This document shows, one piece after another, positions 17,980 to 27,390 of a DNA stretch of 64,000 nucleotides; position 1 is the stretch's first letter, and every line of letters begins with the position of its first letter. Position numbers and translations under genes: made by a program. Below the pieces are notes generated by a model. The model saw nothing but the letters and a program-made list of their open reading frames with translations. It was not told the origin of the DNA and searched no databases. The DNA comes from Clostridium sp. 12(A) (GTDB taxonomy: Bacteria > Bacillota > Clostridia > Lachnospirales > Lachnospiraceae), in the NCBI GenBank assembly GCA_000526575.1, contig JAGI01000002.1:744001-808000 (forward strand), read 5' to 3'.

Positions 17980-18183
17980 ATGTCAGGAAAATCTAACACT
18001 ACAAATGTACCAGAGGCAAGAGAAGCAATGGATCGTTTCAAAATGGAAGTAGCTAACGAATTAGGTGTTCCGTTAACAAATGGATACAACGGTAACTTAA
18101 CTTCCGCACAGAATGGTTCTGTAGGCGGCTATATGGTTAAGAAAATGATCGAATCCTATGAGAGACAGCTTGCAGGTAAATAA
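17980..18183 (+). CDS. Alpha/beta-type small acid-soluble spore protein
   Basis: A 67-residue SASP. These proteins coat forespore DNA, protect it from UV and heat, and are degraded by the GPR protease at germination. The family core is present: ARE-like PEAREAMDRFKMEVANELG near residues 11-29, and GNLTSAQNGSVGGYMVKKMIE. AAAAGGAGG lies ten bases before ATG 17980; an in-frame ATG at 17959 lacks a site. It is monocistronic, between a possible SigG promoter and a strong terminator. It is direct evidence for sporulation. Confidence 0.95.
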   Translation: MSGKSNTTNVPEAREAMDRFKMEVANELGVPLTNGYNGNLTSAQNGSVGGYMVKKMIESYERQLAGK

Positions 18184-18206
18184 TCTGTAAAAGAAAAAAG
18201 AAAAGT

Positions 18207-18260
18207 GGAGCCGCAGCCTGGTAAATAAGAATTTATTTACAGGGGCTGCGGCTCCTTTTC
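18207..18260 (+). terminator. Strong terminator after SASP gene
   Basis: A perfect 12-bp stem, GGAGCCGCAGCC (18207-18218) / GGCTGCGGCTCC (18244-18255), with a nested TAAAT/ATTTA in the loop, followed by TTTTCTTT. Confidence 0.9.
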
Positions 18261-18377
18261 TTTGTAAATTTTTAAGACGGAGCAACTTATAAATTTAAGA
18301 ATCTCAGGACAAAATCTTGTTGTATATCTTTAGGTTTCATACTATAATAGTTTGGATAAATAAAGTGAGGAATCGTA

Positions 18378-18932
18378 ATGAGAGTGATTGCAGGGAAAGC
18401 CAGAAGGCTTTTATTAAAAACAATAGAAGGTCAGGATACCAGACCTACCACAGACAGAATCAAAGAAACTCTTTTTAATATGATAAATACAGACATGGCT
18501 GATTGTTGTTTTCTGGATTTATTTTCTGGAAGCGGTGCCATTGGAATTGAAGCATTAAGCCGCGGAGCAAGATTTGCAGTTATGATAGAGCAAAACCCAA
18601 AAGCAGCGGAATGTATCCGGGAAAATTTGAAAACAACCAAACTGGAAGACTATGCAATTGTCATGAACTGTGACGCTTTAACAGGCATCTCCAGAATGGA
18701 AGGAAAGGGATATGTTTTTGACTATGTTTTCATGGATCCCCCTTATAACCTGGAATGGGAAAAAAGAGTTTTGGAAGCACTTGTTAATTCAACGATGATA
18801 GACGAGCATACCGTCATTATTACAGAGGCATCTTTGGAGACTTCGTTTGATTATCTGGATGATATGGGATATCAGATGGTAAAGGATAAGACTTATAAAA
18901 CGAACAAGCATATTTTTATAGAGAAAAAGTAA
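18378..18932 (+). CDS. rsmD: 16S rRNA (guanine966-N2)-methyltransferase RsmD
   Basis: A 184-residue SAM-dependent methyltransferase of the RsmD family that modifies G966 of 16S rRNA (E. coli numbering). It opens [15 protein letters not shown], then has the [14 protein letters not shown] segment, the SAM-binding [18 protein letters not shown] and the catalytic DPPY motif (MDPPYNLEW). The length is typical. A GTGAGGAATC site precedes it. It lies 19 bases before coaD, the order common in Firmicutes (rsmD-coaD-ylbJ). Confidence 0.96.
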   Translation: MRVIAGKARRLLLKTIEGQDTRPTTDRIKETLFNMINTDMADCCFLDLFSGSGAIGIEALSRGARFAVMIEQNPKAAECIRENLKTTKLEDYAIVMNCDALTGISRMEGKGYVFDYVFMDPPYNLEWEKRVLEALVNSTMIDEHTVIITEASLETSFDYLDDMGYQMVKDKTYKTNKHIFIEKK

Positions 18933-18951
18933 TAGAGGGAAAGAGAAGCTT

Positions 18952-19440
18952 ATGAGAAAAGTAGTGTATCCGGGAAGCTTTGATCCGGTGACCTTTGGTC
19001 ATCTGGACATCATTGAACGTTCAGCCAGAATGTCCGATCATTTAATTATAGGAGTTTTAAATAATAATTCAAAAACGCCGTTGTTTTCTGTAGAAGAACG
19101 TGTTAATATGTTAAAGAGTCTAACCAGGGATTTAAAGAACGTGGAAGTAACAGCGTTTGGAGGACTTTTAGTTGATTTTGTACGAGCCAATCAGGCGGAT
19201 GCGGTTGTCCGTGGGCTTCGCGCTGTAACAGATTTTGAATATGAATTGCAGATTGCACAGACCAACCGTGTCATAGCACCGGAAGTGGATACTGTGTTTT
19301 TGACGACGAATCTTAAATATTCTTACTTGAGTTCCAGCATTGTGAAGGAGATTGCCGCTTTTGGCGGAGAGATAAACGCGTTTGTGCCGGAAGAAGTAGC
19401 GAAACGTGTGATGAAGAAAATGGAAGATAGAATGAAATAA
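18952..19440 (+). CDS. coaD: Pantetheine-phosphate adenylyltransferase
   Basis: A 162-residue nucleotidyltransferase performing the fourth step of CoA synthesis (4-phosphopantetheine plus ATP to dephospho-CoA). The phosphate-binding motif [10 protein letters not shown] is at residue 8; [14 protein letters not shown] and the [11 protein letters not shown] motif near residue 125 complete the active site. The length is exact for the family. A GAGGGAAAGAG site precedes it. It follows rsmD and precedes a coiled-coil gene. Confidence 0.97.
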   Translation: MRKVVYPGSFDPVTFGHLDIIERSARMSDHLIIGVLNNNSKTPLFSVEERVNMLKSLTRDLKNVEVTAFGGLLVDFVRANQADAVVRGLRAVTDFEYELQIAQTNRVIAPEVDTVFLTTNLKYSYLSSSIVKEIAAFGGEINAFVPEEVAKRVMKKMEDRMK

Positions 19441-19461
19441 AAGTAAGGAGTGTTCGAATTT

Positions 19462-20043
19462 ATGATGAGTAGAATTGAGCAGTTAATTGGTGAAATTGAA
19501 GAATATATTGATAGCTGCAAGTATCAGCCCCTGTCTAACAGTAAGATCGTGGTAAACCGGGACGAGCTGGAGGAGCTTTTAGTGGAACTGCGCCTTCGTA
19601 TTCCGGATGAGATTAAGCAGTATCAAAAAATCATCAGCAACCGGGATGCAATTATGAACGAAGCACGCCAGCAGGCGGATTCCATACTGGCCCAGGCCAA
19701 TGCTCAGACCAATGAACTGGTCAATGAACACGAAATTATGCAGAAAGCCTACGCCCAGGCCAATGAAATTATTGAACAGGCCAGCCTGCAGGGACAGCAG
19801 ATCGTAGAGAAGGCAGTGGCAGATGCAAACGGAATCAGACAGAGCTCTGTCCAGTATACCGATGATATGCTTAAAAGCCTGCAGACGATTATCAGCCACT
19901 CAATGGAAGGTGCACAAGGCCGTTTTGATGCCTTTATGACATCCATGCAGTCAAGCTATGATATCGTTTCCTCAAACCGTCAGGAACTGACCGGAGCTGT
20001 TATGGGAACGGAACAAGTGCCGGAACCCAGGACAGCAGAATAA
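19462..20043 (+). CDS. Coiled-coil protein, DivIVA- or V-ATPase-subunit-like
   Basis: A 193-residue, strongly helical cytoplasmic protein with a long Ala/Gln/Glu coiled coil at about 55-130 (repeats such as QANAQTNELVNEHE and YAQANEIIEQA). Similar proteins next to coaD in Lachnospiraceae are often labelled ATPase, but no nucleotide motif is visible, so that name is not supported. A GTG at 19450 overlaps the AAGGAG site; ATG 19462 is correctly spaced. The 3' end overlaps the convergent ylbJ by 44 bases. A role in division or sporulation is only a guess. Confidence 0.75.
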   Translation: MMSRIEQLIGEIEEYIDSCKYQPLSNSKIVVNRDELEELLVELRLRIPDEIKQYQKIISNRDAIMNEARQQADSILAQANAQTNELVNEHEIMQKAYAQANEIIEQASLQGQQIVEKAVADANGIRQSSVQYTDDMLKSLQTIISHSMEGAQGRFDAFMTSMQSSYDIVSSNRQELTGAVMGTEQVPEPRTAE

Positions 20044-20926
20044 ACAGGATAATGGTTAGGAGGCTGTGAAAAGCCTTCCATGCTACATAGTGCCGGATGG
20101 ATAATCCGGCATTTTTTATGACACTCTTTGTCTGAAAGATACCGGAAAATCCCCCGAAAGCAGAAGCGGCTGCAATCCATAATCCGCATAAGGCGCCGGG
20201 AAATGCTTCTGAAATGGCTTTGATTCCCGTGGTGATTTCCACAAGGCCAAGTATCACTGCCTTGTACTTTGGCGCATCCATGGGAAACTTTGTTATGTAA
20301 AGAGCTAAAATGGAAAACAGCATGATGTAGCCGCCTATTTTTACCATGACCTCGCAGGAATCCATCAGACTGTCATCAAAAGAACGCTGGGCCTTTTTGC
20401 TTACAGGCTGGGAGCGTTCTGGTTCTGTCACCTGGTAAAGTGCCTTTGCAGCCAGCGAGACCGGGAATATGGGAAGGTAAATGGAAAGAAGTAGTAGTGA
20501 AACCGGAACCTGGGCGGGCAGAGCGGAAGCGGCATAGCCAAGTAAAAACATGGGGCTTGGGTGATTGCAGATGGCAAGAAGGTATTTCCCTTCCTTATTT
20601 GAAATACGGCCGCTGTCCATAAAGTCGCTGCAGGTCCTTGCGCCCATGGGATAACCGCACAGGAGTCCGGATACCAGGGCATAGCTTCCGGCATCAGATA
20701 GGCAGAAAAACCGGTGCAAAAGTTTTTTTACCGGAAATATCAGGATATGAATTGCATTTAAGGTCACAATTACATTAGAACAGATCATGAATGGCAAAAG
20801 TGTGGGTACCACCACTGAGCCCCACAGAATAAGCCCATTTTTTGCTCCTTCGTAAGCAATGGCCGGCCGGAATAAGAGAAAAAGCAGGGCCGCTACGGAA
20901 AGCAGACGGAAAAAGGATTTTTTCAT
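20000..20926 (-). CDS. ylbJ: Sporulation integral membrane protein YlbJ
   Basis: A 308-residue polytopic membrane protein. The sequence has the YlbJ-type nucleoside-recognition (gate) features: LWGSVVVPTLLPFMICSN near the N-terminus, SGLLCGYPMGARTCSDF and ICNHPSPMFLLGY. About eight membrane segments are apparent. In Bacillus ylbJ is SigE-controlled and needed for spore cortex formation. The start at 20926 (MKKSFFRLL) is chosen since a 32-residue upstream extension is polar and unlike the family. It is divergent from an M23 peptidase gene and near coaD, as in Bacillus (coaD-ylbJ). Confidence 0.88.
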   Translation of the reverse strand: MKKSFFRLLSVAALLFLLFRPAIAYEGAKNGLILWGSVVVPTLLPFMICSNVIVTLNAIHILIFPVKKLLHRFFCLSDAGSYALVSGLLCGYPMGARTCSDFMDSGRISNKEGKYLLAICNHPSPMFLLGYAASALPAQVPVSLLLLSIYLPIFPVSLAAKALYQVTEPERSQPVSKKAQRSFDDSLMDSCEVMVKIGGYIMLFSILALYITKFPMDAPKYKAVILGLVEITTGIKAISEAFPGALCGLWIAAASAFGGFSGIFQTKSVIKNAGLSIRHYVAWKAFHSLLTIILFILLSWVPALVPFP

Positions 20927-20977
20927 GTGCACCTGAATAAATTGTTTTATATATTTATATGAGGGGGCGTGACCGAT

Positions 20978-21787
20978 ATGATGGTGATTCTTTTTTTGAT
21001 TCTGATCCTGTCCGTATTCCATGTGACCATGATCGATTATTTATATAATAATCCAACCTTTTATCAGCTAAATGCATATACTTGGGAAAGCGAGGATTTC
21101 AGGAGCTTAAAGCTTGGAAATATGGTTGCTGACTGGGATACCATTGATTACGATGTGCTGACCTCTCTTATGGTAGAGCATCAGTATGACCTGACAAAGG
21201 TGAAGGACAAGGACAACCATGGAAACCAGCTGCGGAAAATAAAGCCTCAGGAGTACCGAAAGCTTAAAAATGCTTATGTCACTTTGCTGGGGGATCTTAA
21301 GTTTTTTCCGGTACCATTGAATACAAAAGGGGATGCTCCTGAAATAACCTTTGAAAATGGTTGGATGCAGCCAAGGACCTATGGCGGTGACAGAGGACAC
21401 GAAGGGTGTGACATTATGGGAAATAAGAAGCCCAGGGGTTACTATCCGGTGGTAAGTATGAGTGATGGCGTGGTGGAAAAGGTAGGCTGGCTCAATAAGG
21501 GCGGCTGGCGGATTGGAATCCGGGCGCCAGGAGGGGCGTATATATATTATGCCCATCTGTATGGATACAGCAAAGAATGGAAAGCAGGGGATCCTGTGAA
21601 GGCGGGAGAACTGTTAGGATTTATGGGAGACACAGGATATAGTGAGATTGAGGGGACGACTGGGAATTTTGATGTTCATCTTCATGTGGGGATTTATTTA
21701 AAAACAGACCATAATGAGGAGATGAGCGTCAATCCATATTGGGCTCTTAAATATCTGGAAAAATACCGGTTGAAATATTCCTATTAG
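20978..21787 (+). CDS. M23 family metallopeptidase, membrane-anchored
   Basis: A 269-residue LytM-type peptidase. An N-terminal hydrophobic segment (residues about 1-22) acts as signal or anchor. The zinc ligands are seen in HEGCD (HxxxD) and HLHVG (HxH) of the C-terminal domain, with the YYAHLYGY segment between. It would cleave peptidoglycan crossbridges outside the membrane or in the intermembrane space. ATG 20978 follows GAGGGGG; the GTG at 20969 is too close. It is divergent from ylbJ by 51 bases, so a sporulation role is plausible. Confidence 0.88.
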   Translation: MMVILFLILILSVFHVTMIDYLYNNPTFYQLNAYTWESEDFRSLKLGNMVADWDTIDYDVLTSLMVEHQYDLTKVKDKDNHGNQLRKIKPQEYRKLKNAYVTLLGDLKFFPVPLNTKGDAPEITFENGWMQPRTYGGDRGHEGCDIMGNKKPRGYYPVVSMSDGVVEKVGWLNKGGWRIGIRAPGGAYIYYAHLYGYSKEWKAGDPVKAGELLGFMGDTGYSEIEGTTGNFDVHLHVGIYLKTDHNEEMSVNPYWALKYLEKYRLKYSY

Positions 21788-21831
21788 TATATTAAGATTG
21801 CTTACATAGACAGGAAACAGGAGCAAAACGC

Positions 21832-23196
21832 GTGAAAGAAATGAAAATTTCAAAAGAGTTTTTAAACAGAATGAAAGACTTACTTGGAGAAGAAGAATTC
21901 GAGGCTTACGTAAGAAGTTTTGAAGAGGAAAGGCTGTATGGCCTGAGGGTTAATACTCTTAAAATTTCTCCAGAGGAGTTTATAAATATAACGGATTTAA
22001 GCCTAAAACCAGTTCCATGGATCAGGAATGGTTTTTACTACAATGGGGACGAACGTCCAGCTAAGGATCCCTATTATTATGCTGGCCTCTATTATTTGCA
22101 GGAGCCAAGTGCCATGACTCCGGCGGACCTTCTTCCTGTGGTTCCGGGGGATAGGGTTCTTGATCTTTGTGCAGCGCCTGGAGGAAAAAGCACCGAGCTT
22201 GGAGCCAGGCTGCAAGGAAAAGGGATGCTGGTATCCAATGATATCAGTAACTCAAGAGCAAAAGCACTTCTTAAGAACTTAGAGCTTTGGGGCATTGAAA
22301 ACATCTGTGTTACCAGTGAGGAGCCAGGAAAGCTAAAAGAGACCTTTGGACCGTTTTTCAATAAGATTTTAATTGATGCACCATGTTCTGGCGAAGGGAT
22401 GTTCCGAAAGGATGCGGACATGGTCAAAAGCTATGAGGAGCATGGACCGGAGTATTATGCTGTTATTCAAAAAGAAATCGTAGCTCAGGCTGTGGACATG
22501 CTGGTTCCCGGCGGGCTGATGCTTTACTCCACCTGTACCTTTTCCCCATGTGAGGATGAGGATATTATCCGTTGGATGTTAGAAGAATATGAGGAAATGG
22601 AACTTGTGCCTCTTCCCCTGTTTGAGGGAGCATCGGATGGAATCGGTCTTTCCGGCTGCCTTAGACTTTTTCCGCACAAGGTAAAGGGAGAAGGTCATTT
22701 TATGGCATTGTTAAGAAAAAAACAAAGTCATAAAAGAGAAGATATTATTAGTAGAGAGACAGAGAAGGAAAAACCGCTTCCCGAGGAATTGAAAGAATTT
22801 CTTTCCCTGATTTCAAGACAATTTGACACCAGAAGAATCTATATGAAAGAAGACTGTGTCTATTATTTGCCGGAGTGTTTTCCGAAACAGGGAAAAAAGC
22901 TTCGTTATCTGCGAACTGGCTTACTGCTAGGAGAATTGAAAAAAGGAAGATTTGAGCCAGCTCAGCCTCTGGCTATGGCTTTAAAGCAGGGGGAATTTAA
23001 ACAGACAATCTCCTGGAACAAATCGGATGAAAGGGTAATCCGCTATTTAAAGGGAGAAACTATTTTCTTAACGGACGAGGAAGGGCAAAAAAAAGGCTGG
23101 TGTCTCATTTGTGTGGATGGGCATCCATTAGGCTTTGCCAAGGGGAGCGGAAACACATTGAAAAACAAATACTATCCTGGATGGCGGTGGCAGTAA
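21832..23196 (+). CDS. RsmF/RsmB-type rRNA (cytosine-C5)-methyltransferase
   Basis: A 454-residue NOL1/NOP2/Sun family enzyme. The SAM-binding DLCAAPGGKSTELGA is near residue 107; the catalytic cysteines lie in APCSGEGMFRK and YSTCTFSP. An RsmF-type C-terminal domain follows (NKSDERVIRYLKGETI, GWCLICVDG). It methylates cytosine in rRNA; the exact site is not known from sequence. GTG 21832 lies ten bases after GGAG; ATG 21841 is possible. The stop overlaps the start of the pseudouridine synthase gene by one base. Confidence 0.9.
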   Translation: MKEMKISKEFLNRMKDLLGEEEFEAYVRSFEEERLYGLRVNTLKISPEEFINITDLSLKPVPWIRNGFYYNGDERPAKDPYYYAGLYYLQEPSAMTPADLLPVVPGDRVLDLCAAPGGKSTELGARLQGKGMLVSNDISNSRAKALLKNLELWGIENICVTSEEPGKLKETFGPFFNKILIDAPCSGEGMFRKDADMVKSYEEHGPEYYAVIQKEIVAQAVDMLVPGGLMLYSTCTFSPCEDEDIIRWMLEEYEEMELVPLPLFEGASDGIGLSGCLRLFPHKVKGEGHFMALLRKKQSHKREDIISRETEKEKPLPEELKEFLSLISRQFDTRRIYMKEDCVYYLPECFPKQGKKLRYLRTGLLLGELKKGRFEPAQPLAMALKQGEFKQTISWNKSDERVIRYLKGETIFLTDEEGQKKGWCLICVDGHPLGFAKGSGNTLKNKYYPGWRWQ

Positions 23197-23942
23197 TGAA
23201 AGAAATCAGATTAGATAAATATTTAGGTGAAATGGGAATCGGAACCAGGAGCCAGATTAAGGAAATGGCAAAAAAAGGCAGGATCACGGTAGACGGCACC
23301 CCGGAGAAAAAGACAGAACGAAAAATAGACCCGGAGCTGACTGAGGTGGCGGTAGACGGTCATAGAATTGCCTATGCGGCCTTTGAATACTATATGCTGA
23401 ATAAACCGCAGGGGGTTGTTTCTGCAACGGAGGATAAGCGATATGAGACCGTGATCGGTCTTATCGGAGACCGAATGAGGGATGACTTATTTCCTGTGGG
23501 AAGACTTGATATAGATACCGAAGGACTCCTTCTGATTACTAACGACGGAGATCTGGCCCACCAGCTTCTTTCTCCAAAAAAACATGTGGACAAGGTTTAC
23601 TATGCTAAGATAGAGGGAGTGCTGCCTTCTGATGCGGCAAAGCAGATGGAGGAAGGAATTCTGCTTTCCGATGGAACGCCTACTCTTCCGGCCAGGCTTG
23701 AGATTTTGAAAGAAGGAGAGATATCTGAAATATTCCTTACTATACGAGAAGGAAAATTCCATCAGGTAAAACGTATGTTTGAAACATTTGGCACTCCTGT
23801 GGTATACTTAAAAAGGCTATCCATGGGAAGCCTTACACTGGATGAAACATTGAAACCAGGAGATTACCGTCCTCTGACCAATGAGGAATTAGAAGAACTG
23901 AAGCGTCATGGAAAGGAAAAGAGAACAAACCATGTTAAATGA
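23196..23942 (+). CDS. RsuA/RluB-family rRNA pseudouridine synthase
   Basis: A 248-residue pseudouridine synthase. The N-terminal S4 domain (MKEIRLDKYLGEMGIGTRS) binds RNA; the catalytic Asp is in GRLDIDTEGLL, the family II motif, and IREGKFHQVKRMF follows. The RluB/RluF versus RsuA target cannot be decided by eye. Its start codon overlaps the stop of the upstream rRNA methyltransferase, and an in-frame start at 23100 inside that gene was rejected. The tandem placement suggests coordinated rRNA modification. Confidence 0.92.
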   Translation: MKEIRLDKYLGEMGIGTRSQIKEMAKKGRITVDGTPEKKTERKIDPELTEVAVDGHRIAYAAFEYYMLNKPQGVVSATEDKRYETVIGLIGDRMRDDLFPVGRLDIDTEGLLLITNDGDLAHQLLSPKKHVDKVYYAKIEGVLPSDAAKQMEEGILLSDGTPTLPARLEILKEGEISEIFLTIREGKFHQVKRMFETFGTPVVYLKRLSMGSLTLDETLKPGDYRPLTNEELEELKRHGKEKRTNHVK

Positions 23943-24597
23943 GAAAAAAGCTGTGATTTTTGATCTGGATGGAACCCTGGTGGATTCCATGTGGATGTGG
24001 AAGTCCATTGATATAGATTTTTTAGGAGACAGAGGAATTGAATGCCCAGACGATCTCCAAAAGGATATAGAAGGTATGAGTTTTTCAGAAACTGCCTTTT
24101 ACTTTAAGGAGAGGTTTAAGCTGGAAGAGTCTCTCGATGAGATCAAGGATATCTGGGTAGGAATGTCCATTGAAAAGTATAGAAATGAAGTGCCCTTAAA
24201 GCCCGGTGCAGATAAACTGCTAAAATATATAGCAGAAAATGGGCTAAAAGCGGGTATCGCTACCAGCAATGGCCGGCAAATGGTAGAGGCAGTGCTTGAA
24301 TCCCTTCATATCGGGCAATATTTTCAGGTAGTGGCGACCTCCTGTGAGGTGGCGGCTGGAAAGCCTGCTCCGGATATTTACTTAAAAGTGGCCAGTGAGC
24401 TTTCTGTAGACCCTGCTCACTGTCTCGTCTTTGAAGACGTCCCTGCGGGCATTCTTGCAGGAAAGAGAGCCGGCATGACAGTTTGTGCAGTAGACGATGA
24501 TTTTTCCAAGGATATGGAAGAAGAAAAGAGAAGACTGGCAGATTATTTTATACATGACTATCATCAGATATTTAATAGAAATGGAGCAAACGAATGA
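23932..24597 (+). CDS. HAD-superfamily phosphatase (beta-phosphoglucomutase-like)
   Basis: A 221-residue HAD hydrolase with the nucleophile motif FDLDGTLVDS at residue 9, motif II in GIATSNGRQ, and motif III/IV around GKPAPDIY and VFEDVPAGILAGKRAGM. The helical cap between residues 20 and 85 and overall size place it in subfamily IA, near beta-phosphoglucomutase-like enzymes. The substrate is probably a small phosphorylated metabolite; unknown. It overlaps the preceding gene by 11 bases and the next by 4, so it is tightly coupled. Confidence 0.88.
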   Translation: MLNEKKAVIFDLDGTLVDSMWMWKSIDIDFLGDRGIECPDDLQKDIEGMSFSETAFYFKERFKLEESLDEIKDIWVGMSIEKYRNEVPLKPGADKLLKYIAENGLKAGIATSNGRQMVEAVLESLHIGQYFQVVATSCEVAAGKPAPDIYLKVASELSVDPAHCLVFEDVPAGILAGKRAGMTVCAVDDDFSKDMEEEKRRLADYFIHDYHQIFNRNGANE

Positions 24598-26531
24598 TAC
24601 ACGATTATCTTCCTATCAGCAGGACTGATATGAATATCAGAGGCTGGAAACAATGCGATTTTGTTTACGTCGTCGGAGATGCCTATGTAGACCACCCTTC
24701 TTTTGGACATGCCATTATCAGCCGTCTTTTGGAGGCCCATGGATATAAAGTTGGAATTATCGCACAGCCAGACTGGAAGGATAAAAAGAGCATTCAGGTC
24801 CTTGGGGAGCCGAGACTTGGATTTTTAGTTTCCGGCGGAAATATGGACTCTATGGTAAATCATTACTCTGTTTCAAAGAAACGGAGACAGCAGGATGCCT
24901 ATACCCCTGGCGGAGTCATGGGGAAGCGGCCGGATTATGCAACCACAGTTTACTGCAATTTAATCCGTTCCGTCTATAAGAATACTCCTGTTATCATCGG
25001 AGGCATTGAAGCCAGCTTGCGTCGGTTTGCTCATTATGATTACTGGTCTGACCGGTTAAAACACTCCATTTTAATTGATTCCCAGGCAGATTTGATTTCC
25101 TATGGAATGGGCGAAAAATCAATTGTAGATATTGCAGATGCCTTAAACAGCGGAATTGATATTAAAGATATTACATTTATTGAAGGAACGGTTTATAAGG
25201 CAAGCAGCCTGGAATCCGTTTATGATTATAAATTACTCCCATCCTATGACAGCATGAAGGCTGATAAGCTGGAATATGCAAAAAGCTATTATGTTCAGTA
25301 TTCCAATACCGATCCATTTCTCGGAAAACGCCTGGTAGAGCCGTATAAGGATAATTTATTTGTGGTTCAGAATCCTCCGTCAAAGCCATTGTCTGAGGAA
25401 GAGATGGATTTCACGTATGACCTTCCCTATATGCGCAACTACCATCCCTCCTACGAGGAACAGGGAGGAATTCCGGCAGTCAGGGAGGTAAAATTCAGCC
25501 TTATTAATAATAGGGGCTGCTTTGGAGCCTGCAGTTTCTGTGCTCTTACCTTTCATCAGGGAAGGATCATTCAGGCAAGAAGCCATAATTCCCTCATTGA
25601 TGAGGCAAAAAAACTGACAGAGGAACCGGATTTTAAAGGTTATATTCACGATGTTGGCGGCCCTACCGCAGATTTCAGGTATCCAGCCTGCGAAAAGCAG
25701 ACCACAAAGGGAGCCTGTTCCAACCGTCAGTGCCTGTTTCCGGAACCTTGTAAGAATTTAAGAGCAGACCACTCAGATTATATCGAGCTTTTAAGGAAAC
25801 TAAGGAATCTGCCTAAGGTGAAAAAGGTATTTATCCGTTCAGGGATCCGATTTGATTATGTTCTGGCAGATCCGGGCAAAAAGTTCTTAAAGGAGCTTTG
25901 TGAGCACCATGTCAGCGGTCAGTTAAAGGTCGCACCGGAGCACGTAGCAGATAAAGTTCTTTCCAAGATGGGCAAGCCCCAAAATCAGGTATACCGTCAG
26001 TTCGTAAAAGAGTATAACGAGATGAATGTGAGAATAGGCAAGAAACAGTTTCTGGTTCCCTATCTCATGTCTTCTCATCCAGGCTCTGGTCTTCATGAGG
26101 CCATAGAGCTGGCAGAATATTTAAGAGATCTGGGATATATGCCGGAGCAGGTGCAGGACTTTTATCCAACTCCTTCCACCATTTCTACGTGTATGTATTA
26201 TACCGGGCATGATCCCCGTACCATGGAAAAGGTCTACGTGCCGACCAATCCTCACGAAAAAGCCATGCAGAGAGCTCTCATACAGTACCGCAACCCTAAG
26301 AACTACGACCTGGTGGTAGAAGCGTTAAAGCAGGCAGGAAGAACCGATCTCATCGGTTTTGATAAAAAATGCCTCATTCGCCCTAAAACAGGTGGTCCTA
26401 AAAGTAATATGGATGGGAAAAACGGGAAATATAATGGTAATATGAGAAAAGCGGAAGCTTCGTCCCAGGAAGGACAAAAGAATCGCAAGAAAAAGACCAT
26501 ACGTAACGTTCATAAAAAAGCTGCCAAATAA
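24594..26531 (+). CDS. YgiQ family radical SAM protein
   Basis: A 645-residue UPF0313/YgiQ protein. It opens MIHDYLPISRTDMNIRGW, with a B12-binding-like region (VDHPSFGHAIISRLLE), then the radical SAM triad RGCFGACSFCAL near residue 308, and GYIHDVGGPTADFR. The C-terminal domain has PEHVADKVLSKMGKP and the DFYPTPSTIST segment, then a Lys-rich tail. The function is unknown for the family. It starts within the stop of the HAD gene. Confidence 0.92.
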   Translation: MIHDYLPISRTDMNIRGWKQCDFVYVVGDAYVDHPSFGHAIISRLLEAHGYKVGIIAQPDWKDKKSIQVLGEPRLGFLVSGGNMDSMVNHYSVSKKRRQQDAYTPGGVMGKRPDYATTVYCNLIRSVYKNTPVIIGGIEASLRRFAHYDYWSDRLKHSILIDSQADLISYGMGEKSIVDIADALNSGIDIKDITFIEGTVYKASSLESVYDYKLLPSYDSMKADKLEYAKSYYVQYSNTDPFLGKRLVEPYKDNLFVVQNPPSKPLSEEEMDFTYDLPYMRNYHPSYEEQGGIPAVREVKFSLINNRGCFGACSFCALTFHQGRIIQARSHNSLIDEAKKLTEEPDFKGYIHDVGGPTADFRYPACEKQTTKGACSNRQCLFPEPCKNLRADHSDYIELLRKLRNLPKVKKVFIRSGIRFDYVLADPGKKFLKELCEHHVSGQLKVAPEHVADKVLSKMGKPQNQVYRQFVKEYNEMNVRIGKKQFLVPYLMSSHPGSGLHEAIELAEYLRDLGYMPEQVQDFYPTPSTISTCMYYTGHDPRTMEKVYVPTNPHEKAMQRALIQYRNPKNYDLVVEALKQAGRTDLIGFDKKCLIRPKTGGPKSNMDGKNGKYNGNMRKAEASSQEGQKNRKKKTIRNVHKKAAK

Positions 26532-26565
26532 TAGGAATAGAAGTTCAGGAAAAGAAGGGATTAAT

Positions 26566-27390
26566 ATGAAGATTGCAATTGTAACCGGTGCATCTTCCGG
26601 TATGGGTAAAGAATTTGTCATGCAGATTGCCGATCGTTTTAACGGAATCGGTGAAATATGGGCCATTGCCAGAAGGCAGGAGCTCATGGAGGAATTATCT
26701 CCCCTGGTGCCTGTAAAGCTCCGGACCTTTTCGATAGATCTAACAGATGAAAGCTCCTTAAGAGAACTTCAGGAAATTCTTGAACGAGAGAAACCAGAGG
26801 TAAAAATGCTCATCAACGCAGCCGGTTACGGTAAAATCGGTACCGTGGGCAGCGTGAGTCTTTCCGACGAGATGGGAATGGTTGATTTAAACTGCAGAGG
26901 ACTTATTGCTGTTACTCATATGGTGATTCCATATCTTTCATCCAACAGCCGGATCATACAATTTTCTTCTTCTGCTTCCTTTTTACCCCAGCCAGGCTTT
27001 GCTATTTATGCTGCTACAAAATCATTTGTTTTAAGCTACAGCCGGGCATTGAATGAAGAATTAAATCATAGGGGTATATTCGTTACGGCAGTATGCCCTG
27101 GGCCTGTAAGAACAGAATTTTTTGATATTGCTGAAACAACAGGGCGTATTCCTGCTTACAAAAAGGTAGTCATGGCCGATCCTAAAAAAGTGGTTCGCCA
27201 GGCACTTCGGGAAAGTATGATGGGCCGTCCTGTTTCCGTTTACGGAGGAACGATGAAGACTCTCCGTCTGGCTGCAAAGGTAATGCCTCACAGCTTTATA
27301 TTACGCCTTTTTCGAGCAATTGGTGTAATGAAGGTAAAAATGAAAGACTCTAATGAGGATTACAGAAAGGATATCACATGCAGTCTTTGA
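26566..27390 (+). CDS. Short-chain dehydrogenase/reductase
   Basis: A 274-residue classical SDR. The nucleotide-binding TGASSGMGKEF is at residue 8, NAAGYGKIG follows, and the catalytic residues are the Ser in FSSSASFLP and the Tyr/Lys in YAATKSF. The PCPGPVRTEFF-like segment (VCPGPVRTEFFD) is typical of the DltE/COG0300 group. The substrate is unknown. The gene overlaps the RluA-family gene by 13 bases and sits in a run of RNA-modification genes. Confidence 0.9.
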   Translation: MKIAIVTGASSGMGKEFVMQIADRFNGIGEIWAIARRQELMEELSPLVPVKLRTFSIDLTDESSLRELQEILEREKPEVKMLINAAGYGKIGTVGSVSLSDEMGMVDLNCRGLIAVTHMVIPYLSSNSRIIQFSSSASFLPQPGFAIYAATKSFVLSYSRALNEELNHRGIFVTAVCPGPVRTEFFDIAETTGRIPAYKKVVMADPKKVVRQALRESMMGRPVSVYGGTMKTLRLAAKVMPHSFILRLFRAIGVMKVKMKDSNEDYRKDITCSL

